Positions 21,997 through 35,084 of a stretch of 64,000 nucleotides of DNA are shown piece after piece; within the stretch, counting starts at the first letter, position 1, and each line of letters opens with the position of its first letter. This stretch comes from Hydractinia symbiolongicarpus. Taxonomy: Eukaryota > Cnidaria > Hydrozoa > Anthoathecata > Hydractiniidae. Location: positions 7,440,001 through 7,504,000 of the forward strand of contig NC_079879.1 in the NCBI RefSeq assembly GCF_029227915.1, written 5' to 3'. The position numbers were made by a program, and so were the translations under genes. Under the pieces are notes generated by a model that saw nothing but the letters and a program-made list of their open reading frames with translations, ran no database searches and had not been told where the DNA came from.

Positions 21997-24900
21997 TTAT
22001 GGTTTCACAGATTTAATTATGTAGCCAGATTTTGCATGGTCAGCTGATGACACGTGATCTCCGGTAGCCACATAACAATTTCCTTTGTTGCCACTGGTTG
22101 GTTTAAACACAACATCAACACAATTTTCATCAAGTGTACATTTTAATGAGCACTGGATTTGACTAATTGATTTTCCCAGCTCCTTTCCAAACATTGAGGT
22201 CATTTTTATGGATGACTCGTATCGTTTCCCAGCAGAACCTAAAATAGAGATAAGGGAAAGCAGGGTAGTATCTACAATATGATAGGTATAACGAAATATA
22301 TTTGGAAGGCTTAGTGGAAATATCACATTACCAAAAATTTACCATTGCTTTTATAAGTCAAAATACAAACACGAAATAATGTGTGGTCATTATCATCCTC
22401 GTCACCAGGGCTTGATGTCGATGTCAAAGCCTCTAGCGTTTACTTGACGGCTAAGAACCCCTGGGGACGAACATATGCGCATTACACGCATTAATCTGCT
22501 CTTGGTCATCTCTCTTTGCATTAAACATGTTTGAGAAGAAACATTATTTGTAAATAACCACATTCTCACTTACATATATATAGAACATTACCTTTTTTCA
22601 TGTAACATTTTGGATTTGGTATATTTTCCTTTTCAAAGCAGTAACCCATTTGTACACATTCTTCATTCTGCATACTCTCCGTGTTTAATCTGATTCTTCT
22701 TTGGACTGCTACGTCACATCCTAGTGAAAGGAAATCAAAACTGCGCTTACTTTTTCTTTTAAATTTTAGTTTTCCAATCCCTATAGCTATTCAAGATCAA
22801 CTTTAAAAATCAAGGGCGTGTCGAAAAATGCTTTACTTTTGTAACGCCCACTTAAATACCAAAACAATGATGTTAGTCGATATTTATATTTGGTTACACG
22901 CAAAATTTTGAAAAATATCATGGGGAATTTTTTAGAAATACTTTAAAAATCGGACTTGTGTTACTTCTGCCTTACAACGTAATTGTAATTAACTACCTGC
23001 TAACCACCAAATTTTTTTTCATTACTTAACGCCAAATTTAAGAAAATCAAAGATTGTAGCATAATGCTATACCTAACTCGGATTTCACTTTTTCCTTTAA
23101 AAAAAAAATTTTGAAAGATATGGGATTGAGAGTAAAACTTTGTCTCTTATAAAAAGCTGTTGGATTGCTATAACTTTTTTTTAACGCAAATAACAAATGT
23201 GAACCTTTGTTCCACGACATAATAAGTGATGCAGATAATTAAAATTTGCTTATGCAGGATTTATATTCGCAGGACTTGCCTTAAGATTAGACTGTCTTTG
23301 TCCATCTCGCCTCGTATATCGTCCTTTTATTCTTTATTTTGACTTAGTAGCGCCTGTTACGATTAATTTAAAAACAGACAAATAAAAAAAGATCTTCGCT
23401 GGTTTCACAGACAAGACAACTTCCTACGTTATATCATTTTTTTACTTTCAAGTTTGCACAACCAAACTTTTTTTCATTTATAAGTAATTGTAAAACTTAC
23501 CTGGACAATATGGATTGGAATTACAGACTCTAACATCACTAGCTGATCCAAAACAATCTGTTCCTCCATTCAATGGTGATGGATTGGTACAACTTCGCGT
23601 TCTGTTTTGTGTTGCATAACCACAAGCAGCTGAGCATTCAGTCCAACCAGACCATGGCGCCCAATTTCCATCCACTGGTATTTAAAAAAAAAATAGAATT
23701 TCATCACATCGAATACAAATTTTTACAGTTCAATATTACATTTGTGATGGGAGATTCTTGTTTGATGAAGACAAAATGCTTTAAATTCCAAATATAAAAA
23801 GCGAATCCCGCTTAAAAAGCTTAAAACCAAACGACTTTTTCTCTTTTTTCTTGTTTTGCGCAATGCAAAGCGATTGTTATACGTACTGAACAAGAAAATC
23901 AAAGGCTGAGTATGGTTTGGTTGCTAACAATAAAACACAACTACTAAAAAAATTAATTTGTATCAATTTGATTGCTTAATAAAATAAAAGTTGGACTAGA
24001 GAAATTTTTTTAGCGTATAAGCATGGGCTGGGAAGATAACTTTTAAAAATGAATGGCTTTACTAAAAGTTTTACTTAAAGTTGAGACATAAATATAAATG
24101 TTTAAATACCTGAACAAGGAATAACACTGCACGTCTGTATTTCGGTGTTGCCGAAGCTAGGGCAGTTTTGTGGAACAGGATTATGACACCATCTCGTTCT
24201 TACCCGCTTTCGAGGTTCTCCGCATGATGGCGAGCAGACAGACCATTCTTTCCAAGAACCCCAATGGCCATTATTTTGAGCTGAGAAAATGTTAAATAAA
24301 CAATAAAGTAAAATTTTACGTAACAGATGTGCTATGACAAAAACACTCCTATGTATACACAACATCTGGATAAACTATTTGAGTTCATCACTAACATATT
24401 GCCGCAACATATTACGTATTGTAGTGGGTTCGTCTGCGGCTTTAAGTTCTGTGGACCGCGGATCAAATCTTACTCACTGCCAGGCAGTATGTTAGAGATG
24501 AGCAAAGTAGTTCTTTTTCAATATGAGATTTTACGGTTCGGTTGAGAAAAACTTTAACCTTTATTTCTCCACCTTTTTCTTCGTCACACTTGTCAATAAG
24601 CGCAGAGACAAAAAGTTCTAGGAGCGAAGTTGACACTATCTACGCTTTATTTTCAGTGTTTACGAAGCATTAACAAATCCACAAATTCAAAATTACGAGG
24701 TATTTTGATTAAATCTCAAATACAATGGGAAACAATGTTCAAATATATTTTCCTGTTTTATGTGGTATTTTATTTCCCTAAAACTTGTAAAGTCTTTATG
24801 TCGAAGAAGTATTTATTCGTGAACCAAATATTGAACGAAATATTTTTTTTTAAAACAGTGCAGTGCACAGTGAGTCTTGCTGCGCTGAAATTTTTCATCA

Positions 24901-25041
24901 GTCAAAAACAAGTAAGAAAATTCAGGCCTTACAATGCTTCGCATATAAGAAAAAACAACATGCACCTAATCTCTATCGACACTTACCTGCTGTGAAGAAA
25001 CCATTTATCGAAAACAACAAAATAAGAAAAAGTATCGTCAT
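21997..25041 (-). CDS. Secreted TSP1 x2 / trefoil-like / PAN-like protein (gene B, paralogue of A)
   Basis: Five exons: 25041-24987, 24280-24110, 23674-23501, 22720-22592, 22238-21997. They total 771 nt (256 residues), all phase-1 introns. Exon sizes 171, 174, 129 and 242 are identical to those of gene A. Residues 1-18 are a signal peptide (MTILFLILLFSINGFFTA). Residues 19-75 and 76-133 are TSP1 repeats (WGSWKEW/CSPSCG and WAPWSGW/CSAACG). The trefoil-like module is at 134-176 and the PAN-like module at 177-256. The cysteine-rich exon of gene A is absent. The second TSP1 differs from gene A at one residue, while the first is strongly diverged. A TATAAA on the minus strand near 25225 may be a core promoter. 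Confidence 0.88.
22398..22470. repeat. Short palindromic repeat in intron 4 of gene B
   Basis: Imperfect inverted ends CTCGTCACCAGGG (22398) and CCCCTGGGGACGA (22458-22470) enclose about 45 bp. It looks like a tiny MITE. Similar ccccaggg/caccaggg words occur at about 17775 in an intron of gene A. Confidence 0.4.
24412..24520 (+). repeat. Possible tRNA-related SINE fragment
   Basis: A box-A-like tagtgggttcgtctg and a box-B-like ggatcaaatct lie at about tRNA spacing. They are followed by tgagcaaagtagttctt, a word shared with the repeat at 38446-38465. The B box deviates from GGTTCGANTCC, so this is tentative. Confidence 0.35.
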
Positions 25042-26096
25042 AATGGTATGAAAATTTCTTTCTTGGTTTCAACCTGTTGATTCTTAAACCGTTAAAGTAC
25101 TTCTGAACTTTGACGCGAAACTGTCTCGTAGCCTTTATTATCGAAAAATGGAAATTAAAAAAAACTAAAGCAGCCCCCCCGTACAATGCTTTTATGGACT
25201 ACATTTATCTAATTTCATTCCAGGCACTTTATATTAAACGACGTATCTTTTTTGGATGACACGGGGGTACGTCGATGTTATATTACAGAGTGTAGATTTC
25301 AGCAATAAATAATAAATTCATTCTCGTGGTTTCCAAATTTAGTCATTACAATTTATTTGTAATATTAGTTTCAAATCAATTATGATTAATAATGTATTTT
25401 ATTATTGCCTTAAGTTGCACGTAGTATCATACAAGCTTTGATAATTTCGACAGACGACCAATTACTTCCTTGTGTATTGAGATAATTTCATATTCTGATG
25501 TTTAAGTAACATCACTTCGCAATTCCATTCAGTTTACAAAATACGTGCACGATTGAACGATAAAGCGGTTGAGCGGTGAATGTTTTGCCGTTATTCAAAG
25601 CACGTACAGAATATTGGTCTTCTACATAAACTGTTACAATATTTTACTGATTTATCGTTCACGTCTTATTCGAGTAAACACCTAGGGTATATTCATGTTT
25701 CTAAACGTCTGAAGACGGAAGCAAATGCGTTAAAATGTTCATCAAAATTTATCTAGCTCGCAACTTTAATGAAAAATTTGACGCATTTGAGATAAATCAT
25801 TAAACTCGAAAAATAAGAAGAAATAAAATTCATGTTTGATGGAGTTTGATGAAGTTTGTTCGCGATCAAACTTTTCATCCAATAAAGTGAGTTCATCAAA
25901 CCAAGTTTTCATGTTTGAAGTCTGTTTAAAAGTATTTAGTTAAATTCCATCAAATAGTTGTTTTATTAACGCTGCGCTGAGTGCAAAACATAAACGATAA
26001 AAAGTGTTTTAAACGTTCAAATATTTGGTTCAGCGACAATTAAAACAAACGTTTTTAGTGTGGCAATGAAGTGCAGCAAAACAAACTTTCTGACAA
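25042..26096. other. Upstream region of gene B, no other gene seen
   Basis: It contains the putative TATA element near 25225, and short direct and inverted atcaaac/gtttgat words at 25840-25920 that may belong to an end of the Harbinger element that follows. I could not define termini. Confidence 0.4.
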
Positions 26097-26840
26097 AATG
26101 TCATCATTAGAAAACAAAGAGAAGGTTATAAAAAATAGAGATTTATTTGCCAAAAGAAGGCCGAGAAGAAAGATAAAAGTAGAAAGGAAGCAAAACAGGA
26201 AGCTGACGATAAATCCAAGGTGACAAAAGACAGATGATAAACGTCTTTACTTATCGAATTGCTTGAAGTCAACACTTGCTTGTGGAACATTTATCATAAG
26301 CACTATATATGAAACGCGATTTGAAGGAAATAGCGTACCCAGAAATGGCTACGTCTTTAGATACCACGGTCGCTTTGATAAAAACAAAGGTAAACAGCCT
26401 AAGAACCCAGCTCGGAGAATAGCTCACTAGGAAGAGAAGCAAAAAAAGTGGTCAAGGAACTGACGACCTCTGTTTTAGCAATTGGATACACCTCCAAAAG
26501 CTAGCTTTCCTGATACCAGTTTTCGCAGCTTCGAAAAGCTGAGATGCTTTTAACAGAATGAGTTTGGCAAAAGATGATTGTGAAAACGATATTTTTTCAC
26601 CGCAAAATAAGAAGAAGACAATTGCTGAAGAGAAACTCGACTTGCTTTCAAAGTGTACCGACGCTATTGCAGCCAATACGAAGAAAACAACTCTCGAAGA
26701 AATCATCAAAGTTCAAGATGTCCGCATTTGCTGTTTACGTTGATGAGCAGCTGTCACAGCTGAACATACGTGATAAAAGAATGGCAGAGAAACGCATTTC
26801 AGATGATTTGTGTAATATCGAAATGACTGCATGATGTTTC
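26097..26840 (+). pseudogene. MADF-like DNA-binding protein of a Harbinger transposon (decayed)
   Basis: Reading across frames gives LIELLEVNTCLWNIYHKHY (near 26255), then a shift into RDLKEIAYPEMATSL and TKVNSLRTQLGE, a stop, then NWIHLQKLAFL. This is the layout of MADF/Myb-like accessory proteins that PIF/Harbinger transposons carry next to their transposase. At least two stops and two frameshifts are present. It converges with the transposase on the opposite strand. Confidence 0.75.
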
Positions 26841-27120
26841 GCAAAAATTTAGTCTCTCCTTTGGCTATTCTGTATCATCGATATAGCAACCTATGCCCAT
26901 TAATTTTCAAGCTGGTAGAATTCCTCAACACGCTGTACCTACTCTTAGTATGTTTAGACAAGCTCTCTCTGGAATGCCTCAACAAACGGTGTCTGAACTG
27001 CATTCTCAAGCAAGTGATATACCTCAACAAGGAGGAAATCAAGGCAGCTCTGTGGAATTACAGCCTTAACTAGGACACTCCTATATAAATACGATAAAAC
27101 CATAATTAAACTATAATTTA

Positions 27121-27790
27121 TTAGGGGCATTTTGTTATTAGTCGTATAATAAAATTGTTACGGTATATAAAAATTACCAAAATAATTGTTCCTCTAACTG
27201 GCTTTGCACTCAAGGATGCATTATGTCCTGTTTGTAGAACTTGCAATGAAACATTTTTGCGCCATTCTCCTCCTACTGCAAGAACAGTGACGGTAAACGA
27301 TAAGGGCGGACGGTAGGCTTTACTTGGCTTTAGACTTTTGAGAAGCATGTTGTGTAGAATAAGAGTGGTTAGTGGTAAAAATGATATCTTTAACATATTT
27401 CGTCTCTAGATTAATGATTGCGAAAAAAACCTCTCCATCTATTTCCCAAAATGCCAAAGAGTTTTTTCGAAATTCTTTGCGCTCTGAGGCGTAAGCATCA
27501 TCTCCAAGAAACACATAGGGGACATTTTAACCATTGGGTAATTTCCGTCCTTTGGAAGACGAAGTGTCATCTTCTATGGCTCATCCTTCCATTGGACCCA
27601 ACATTCACGTTTAAACATTCAAGTACTCCCGTCAATCGCTCCTAAAGCGTGCAGAAAATTTTATCTACCCACTCCTCATCAGCAGATGGGACTTTGATTA
27701 ATTCGGCCGCTATTTTTTCTACACTCGCTTTACAACATCCTTTGACAACATGCTAATCCCGCGACAGGAATGAAAGGGTAAATACAATAT
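27121..27790 (-). pseudogene. PIF/Harbinger DDE transposase remnant
   Basis: On the minus strand, in order: an N-terminal piece with AAELIKVPSADEEWVDKIF (about 27660-27735), LGAIDGST (first catalytic aspartate, near 27630), VPYVFLGDDAYA (second, near 27500), and then LHNMLLKS...KAYRPP and GEWRKNV...GHNASLSAK near the C-terminus. These are the characteristic Harbinger motifs. Frame changes and a stop just before PYVFLGDDAYA show inactivation, and sequence between the domains is partly deleted. Confidence 0.82.
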
Positions 27791-30098
27791 TTACTTTCGC
27801 ACAGGTCTAGACTTATTTGCCTAATAAAAAATAATTTTCTGACAATTGGATCATCTGTAATACCTCAACAGAAACCTTCTAGCTATAAACCTTTTTTCAA
27901 ATTACATATATTTATAAACGAGCGGTTATTTTATGCAAGATTTAAAGTATGGATTAATTCAGTAAATTTAAATTTTATTACATAGAAAAGATATTTACTT
28001 ACTTACTTAATTATTTAACAAATTTTATCCATATTTTATATATTTGTCCAAATAAGGTGAGAAATTTTCTGATTCTCTTCTTCATAATTTCAATCAATAG
28101 TTATGTTGAAAATTATGTCTTTATAATCTCTCGCAACATATTATATTCAATGTTAGATAATATAATTTTTAGTTCGTAATGACAAACCAAAAAAGTTAAA
28201 CTTGATCTCATATCTCATCTTGGATTGAAGTACATAGTAGATTCTTTATTTCTTTTCACATCTTCCTAACAATAAATTAGAACAGAAAAACATAACAGTA
28301 TTGGAGTAGCTTGGTATGGTGGTACATCGCATGACACATTTTATAAAACATATTTCATATTCATCACAGATCTTTGCACTTGACATCGACCGACTTGTGA
28401 CCAGGAACTGGATTAAAAACTTTCTTAATATCCACAGCCAAATGTGGATTGCATCCTTTGTGCTTATTTTCCAAGAAAAAAAAACGCTGACGCTGGTCAC
28501 TTTACAGTTGTCGATGTCCGTCTGTTCTTCTTCAGGCCAACATTTTCTTGATTATTTGCGCCGGTGATGAACGAAAATTGCATCAATTAATATTATTGAC
28601 AGTTTTGCGATGCTTACCACACGACCAAAGACCGGGGCTTGCTCGAGGATACGACACGTGCATTTATACTATTCTGATGCGCATAACCCGAAAGGTCGGG
28701 TTACTAAGTAGTGCAAAATCCGAAAAGAAACTTCGTTCCCACTTATCGCAGTCGGAAACAGCGCATTTAAATAATCATTGATCAAAACACATTGATCAAA
28801 ACAGTTATATGGTGATGACTGTTTTTAATTGTTAATTTGGGCGTTTTCACAAAATAAAACATACCAAATGTCTGTCGAAAAGCAGGTTCCTTACCTCCAC
28901 TAAAAGCCTTCGTTTTTTTCGTTCTGATGAATGAATTTCACTTTTTTTGTGTGTATCATCCGAAACCTTGACCACAGGGCTTACAAAACATCTATGGTGA
29001 CTGAAATACTATCTAACCCTTATTTAACTTTATTATTTCATGAGTAATAACACACATAACATACGAAGTTCATGAAACACTCTTTGGATGACGTAAAGTA
29101 AAAAGCACATGCAAAAAGTAAAACGATCCATGGAGGTATCTATAACTTGTTCTTTATCCTTTTTAAGCAATGAAAAACCTCTATAGTATATTTGTTGCAA
29201 GTATACGAAATTACTATTATTACATATAACCAGGTATGTCAAGATACAGCTAAAGTACACTTTGCTTTGTCACGTGACTAAGAAAATAAGAGGGCGGAAT
29301 AAGCGGGAAAATATTGCATACCTTTAGTTAGTTTTGCAGACCAACCCACCCGCCCTCGGTGAGAGTGTTCGTATAAAATAATTATATATATTTTGTTATA
29401 TTAGAACTATATTATCTTGTGAAAATTTACCGTGTACTGACTGCATACTACCTAGTTTGATTACTACTTGTATCGCATATACAAAGGTTATATAGAGTTA
29501 ATAGAAAGTTATTTTCGATTGAATGCAATGAATTAAAAAATAAATAAAAGTCATCCGAATCAACGGATTTGAGTTAAAAATAACTGGAAGCCATCTAAAA
29601 CTTTGGGTCTTTTTTCTATGTTATGCAATTGACAAGTAAGAATTTTAAATTTATTAACCGTTATGTTTGTGTTTAGAATATTTACAACAATCGTAATAAA
29701 AAAGTTATGTATTTAACTACAGACATAGCAGTAATTCTTAACCATGTTCTCGACAAGCTTGTCTGTCGACATGTTTTTTTCGACACTCAAAATTTACAAA
29801 ACATAAAGGCAAAGTACAAACACATTAATATCTATGACAGACAATATAAGTATGAAACGATTACCCCCTTTTTAATATTTTATTCAACATTTTGTAGGGA
29901 ACCCTACAGGGATTGTAAAAAAAGTACGGATTCTGAGACTTTCCTTGTGCTGAAAGTGATGCAATTTTTATATGGTGACAAATGTGTTTAAAGTTGATCT
30001 CGATATATCGATTACGTTCACCAACCTAAATGAGGAAAAGCAACAAGCGAGCCTGTGTACACAAAAACCTAAGTCGCAGCCTTAATATTGGGAACCAA
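27791..30098. other. Intergenic with possible Harbinger flank, no gene seen
   Basis: Frames of up to 94 codons (for example 29707-29991) show no recognisable features. A TTTTATT near 29877 (AATAAAA on the minus strand) may be the poly(A) signal of the TRPA gene. I could not find the right terminus of the Harbinger element. Confidence 0.4.
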
Positions 30099-33000
30099 TC
30101 ACCAATCATCCGTATCGTTCGATAGATTAGAATGTTTTAAAAGTGCTTCCATCATTTGTTCGAGATTTTTTATTTGTTTACTCATATCTTGAAAGTTTGT
30201 TTTCAACTTGTCCACTGAATGGCGGATAGACTGTGTATGTTCTTGGACGATATCTGAAACAGACTAAAAACAACAAGACATAAGCATTTACGGTAATTAT
30301 TACTGTAATTTCATTGGCTTGTCTGTTAATTATTTTTCAGAGGGAAAATTCAAGGATTTCTATGTTAGCAATATGAGGACTTATTAACCAGTTAAATGTA
30401 GGAGAAACATTAGGAAGAAAAACTCGTCCCTAGGCTTTTTGTCCCTAGGCTTTTTATGCCCTTATTGGGGTGATGTACCAGAGGGGTCGTTCCGTTAGCA
30501 TTATAGGCGTAAAAAAGAACCAGGGATGAGGTTGTTATTTCCCAGTGGATTTTGTATTAAATATGTGACGATGGTAACGGTGACAATTCAAAAAAATTTT
30601 ATGATTACCAAGCATGATTGGAAAACCCACCTTCGTCGGGTTGACTGCTTCATGAATCTCATCCATTGTTGTGATATGTGACATCAAGTTAAACCAGTGA
30701 AATTCCCGATTCGGATAAACAGTTTTTTCTTTCATTACATAACGTTGGCGGAAACGACTCGGTAAAGATTTTTCAACATCCAGTACAAGATGCACCTAAA
30801 AGCAATTATGTTTAAAACCAAAAATGACAATTTAAAAACAAAAATAAAAACAGAACAAAAAAACAAAAAATATGATGATTCAGCAGAAAAGTATTTGGAA
30901 CAATTTAGAAAGCAATCTAGTTCAAGAGGTATACCTGCATAGCTACACGATTTACGACAGCCTGATCCAACACACCTTTGATATCATCAACAGCTAAACC
31001 AACCTGTGAATCAAACACGTTTATTGGTGAGTTTGACAGAGTGTAAGATATCTTACATAAACAGTACTACAATAGAAATATATTTTTATCATCATCATCT
31101 ACTACAATAAAACACCTCCATGGTTTGGTAAGCCATATTAGTATATGTACCCTATGACGGATGAAGATTATTATGTCATCCTTTATCGCCTTTGCTTTAT
31201 TTATCCACAAGTGCTACCAATTCCTGTTCGTTCATTTACGCGCTTATGTTATCCTAATCCTTACCAGTGTCTTTAATCAATAGATTTACTTCCGCATAAT
31301 AGAGCAATTAATGATTGATTTTCGTTCGTTGTGTTTCAAGTATTTTTTACTTTACGTTATTACATATATATATTTATTTACGCATTTCAAGATGAAGAAC
31401 TATGTATTTAAGGAAATGCTTGAAATAAATCGGTTATTATAATTATTACTAGTTGATAAAGCCCGTGGAAAGTCAACTTAGACAGGATAACAGTAAAAAA
31501 GAACCTTTATTTAAATATTGATGACGTCATCAAGGATCTGGCAAGAGACAAAATATTTTTCTTGGAAATTTGTTTTCACGTTGCCTCTATTGTGCAGAGC
31601 GATCAAAAAAATGTGTTTTGAGAAGCAATCAATGAGATATAAGGGTTTAAAATGTTTGCTGACGTCCAGCAATGGCTCGTCAAAAACCCCAATTTTTTTT
31701 TTAGAAATTTGTATACCTATATATATATATATATATTAGACATGCATTTTTCGGTTACTTTAAAGAAAAGTTCGGTAAGATCAAAGGAAAATAAACATAA
31801 CCACTTTGCCTGTTACAGACACACGAAACTGGCATATTATTATATAGATTATTATGGCCGCCAACTTTCACAATGTAAACAGTTCTAATAATCTGACGAT
31901 GTAAAATATGACTAGCCAATTATAAATTTAGAAGAATTGTTTTCCAAGAGTTTTTTACATCGAAAGACATACAGTGGCAGTTTTAGGCAAATCCGAAAAG
32001 ACACATTTTCTCCTAAAAAAGTTCATTTTAGCCATTCTCAGCAAAGTGGATGTTGGCGAAATAATATAAATTCGTTAATCTCTAATTGGATAGTAGCCTG
32101 CTCCTAAGAAACCAACTTACCATCAAGTTCATCAACAAAATTGTCATAATGATAACAAAGATGAAGAAAAGAAACCATGTGATCACGGGCGGGTCGAATT
32201 CTGCAGAGTTAAAAGTCGCGTCGAAATCGAATTCACCAATCATCATTACTGTAGTCTTGACAATGCCACGAGCGAAAGTACTGAATGTTCGCATCTACAG
32301 CAGAAGATTAAAATGGAATGTAGTTAAAAACACGTGCATTATTGTAATATTAGGTGATAGTATTGAGTTATTGCATTGAAGAGCCTAATACTTAAATTTT
32401 TACGCGTTTTTTTTCACTCAGGAGAAATAATTAATACTGCCCAATAAACTTAATACGCATAAAAAATATTGTATTTCCAAATTTAAGTCGAACATAAATT
32501 TTCCCTGGGTTTAGAAATTTTTATGTCAATTATGAAAAATATAATCGAACACAAACAGTAACAATCCGAAATTGCGTCATTTACACTTTCAAATCAAGTG
32601 TGCGGGTTATGCGTGGTTTATCAGTAAGGAAAGTTCGTTATATTCATTATCAACCATTTGAGGAAAAACAGGAAGCCTCGTCTGGAAGGTTAAATTAGGG
32701 ACGCAAGCTAGTAGTTACCGCTTTCACGGTAGTCAAAAATGCTGCATTTCAAGGTTATGTGAAAATCAAATACGCAAAAAGTCGTGTAAAATAATTGAAT
32801 AGACAAAGGCTGGAATTTTTTCCTATTTAACAAATATTGAATTTTAACATTTATAGATCAACAAATTAGAGATCAAAAAATTAGCAAATAACTAAAAGTA
32901 CCTGATCTCCAAGTAGCGTGAAAAAACCCAGAGCAAATGCGATAATGAACAAAACAAAAGTCATTGAAAACTTTAAGAAGGTCTTCAAAACGTCCGTGAA

Positions 33001-35051
33001 CATGACCACGTAAATACCAAGTGTTGGAAACTTCTGAATAAACAAGAGCAAGTCAATCCAAGCTAAAAAGATGGCTATCGAACCAATGCTGATATGCAAT
33101 GAGCTACAACTAGAAGAAAAATACAGATTGTACAAATAAAATGTAATACAATAGAAAGTCAGGTAGCAAGTAACACACAAAAAAATTGATGTCGAACTAT
33201 TTGTCGGTTGCCTAAACCTTTTTGACGTTAACGCGCAAAATGTAGAACAAATCATAATTAGCGGAGAAATACTTTTTTTCACAAAACACAAGCTAACTGG
33301 GGAAAGGCGTTTTAATCACTGAATTTCTTGTCTTTGAGTTATTTAACATTTTTTAAACAAACACAGCTATAAACAGAATTATTCCACACTCATCTATATT
33401 TAGAATAAAATCCTGAATTTTACAATTTTTTCATTGTTATTTTTCGTAGAATTTAAACTTGCGCAAAAAATGATACGCGCGAAACACGTTCGATTATTAC
33501 GAAAAAACCTTTACGCGAAACTATTTCCCACTGGTAACAGGAACCTGGAATAAGTAATGGTTCCCCACAGTTGTGTTCCCCACAGTTTTTCGTTATTTTC
33601 TGCTTTCCAACATAAATGCTATATGTTATCAGGTTTTCAGCTGTACTTATGTGAGATATATATACATATTTTTGTTTTATAACTTTACATGCTGGTTGCT
33701 TTTGATCCAATTCGCGAATTTTAGCAATGTAACTCAAAATACAAAAAACAAGCTACCTTTGCTTGGTGTTAATGTAATGATCAACGTCATCTAATGTATA
33801 GAAAATAGCCATGATGTATATGGACCATTCCATGACATTCGTGAGATCTCGAACATACCCGATACCTCTTGCGACCAGTTGTAACAACTAAAAATGTTTG
33901 AATAATTTAATGGTTTATATCGTGTTTATAGTGCGCATGTAAGCACTTGTTACTTTAATTGAGAAAAAATCGAGGTTAAATTTTTACTGCGAATTTTTTT
34001 ATTTTGAAACTTGCAAAACTCGTTCGAAAAGGAATAAGAACGTATTATACTAGTAATCTAACTCAAAACTAGAAAAAAAATTATACTAGTATTACACCAA
34101 TGACGATTAAAGCGTAAATGCTGAATAAATTTGGTAAATGAACGCAAAAAGCGAACTACAATCGTAATAATATGTTGAGAAAAGACAGCTAAGTTCGAAG
34201 TTTGAAACCACAAGTAATTGCGTAGGCTGTTTCTATATTAGATTTACACATTTTGAATTTTTTAAACTTCACTTGTGTTCAGAGGAGACTTAGGACTTAG
34301 GTTATTTGGTCCAAACTCCTAAACTGTGCTTTCCGATAAGTTATTTTACCACTGCAACATTATTTTTATTTTTTCTTCCATTCTGTTTTTACACAGTTTT
34401 TCATTCCGCTTTTTACAAACTACTTTACCTCTAGAAACAACTGGAAAGTACCAAGTATAATAACAAGCAATCTACCAGCAATCATGAAAATAACAACAAG
34501 GGCGTCATCTTTGTCAGCTCTTGTGATCTTTGATACACACACTCTGGTGCCGTTACTTGTCACATAAGCTGGGAGATACGGCCTTGATACTAATACATAT
34601 CCAGTAAGAAAGAACAGGAACACAAAATACACAGCAAATTTGGAGTAAAACACAATACGACCAAATCTTTGCCACTTTTCGTAAATAAGAGATATAACTA
34701 ATGGATGATTTAATAATTCTCCTCTCTTATATTGACACTAAAGAGAAGAAATTAGTAACTTATGAAAGGCAAACAAGTGATGGCGTGATTTTTTTTGATC
34801 AACTCACTAGATTTCGTTATTCATTACAACATTTATATCTTACCAGATATAGGAAATATAAAAAGCACTGTCATTCGACCCTCCCACCTTGGGCTCATAA
34901 GTACACATCGATTTTAGATTTTACACTAAGTCCGAGTAAAAAATGGACGAGATATAAACCTTGTACCCAGGTATCGTTGGCTCATATTGAGTCATCCAGC
35001 CTGGACCACAGGGCATTTATATAAAAAAAGAACAAAAATACTGGGGTCGAC

Positions 35052-35084
<33 letters not shown>

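Noticed and set aside
28246-28567. Overlapping open frames on both strands of 83-84 codons
   Set aside because: No recognisable domain on either strand, no splice or repeat context; most likely chance frames in the Harbinger flank.
34429-34674. Starting TRPA exon 12 at 34674 (AG before TGGCAAAGA)
   Set aside because: This keeps frame but drops the conserved LLNHPLVISLIYEK segment. The acceptor at 34738-34739 (TTCTTCTCTTTAG) has a better pyrimidine tract, keeps frame and restores that segment.
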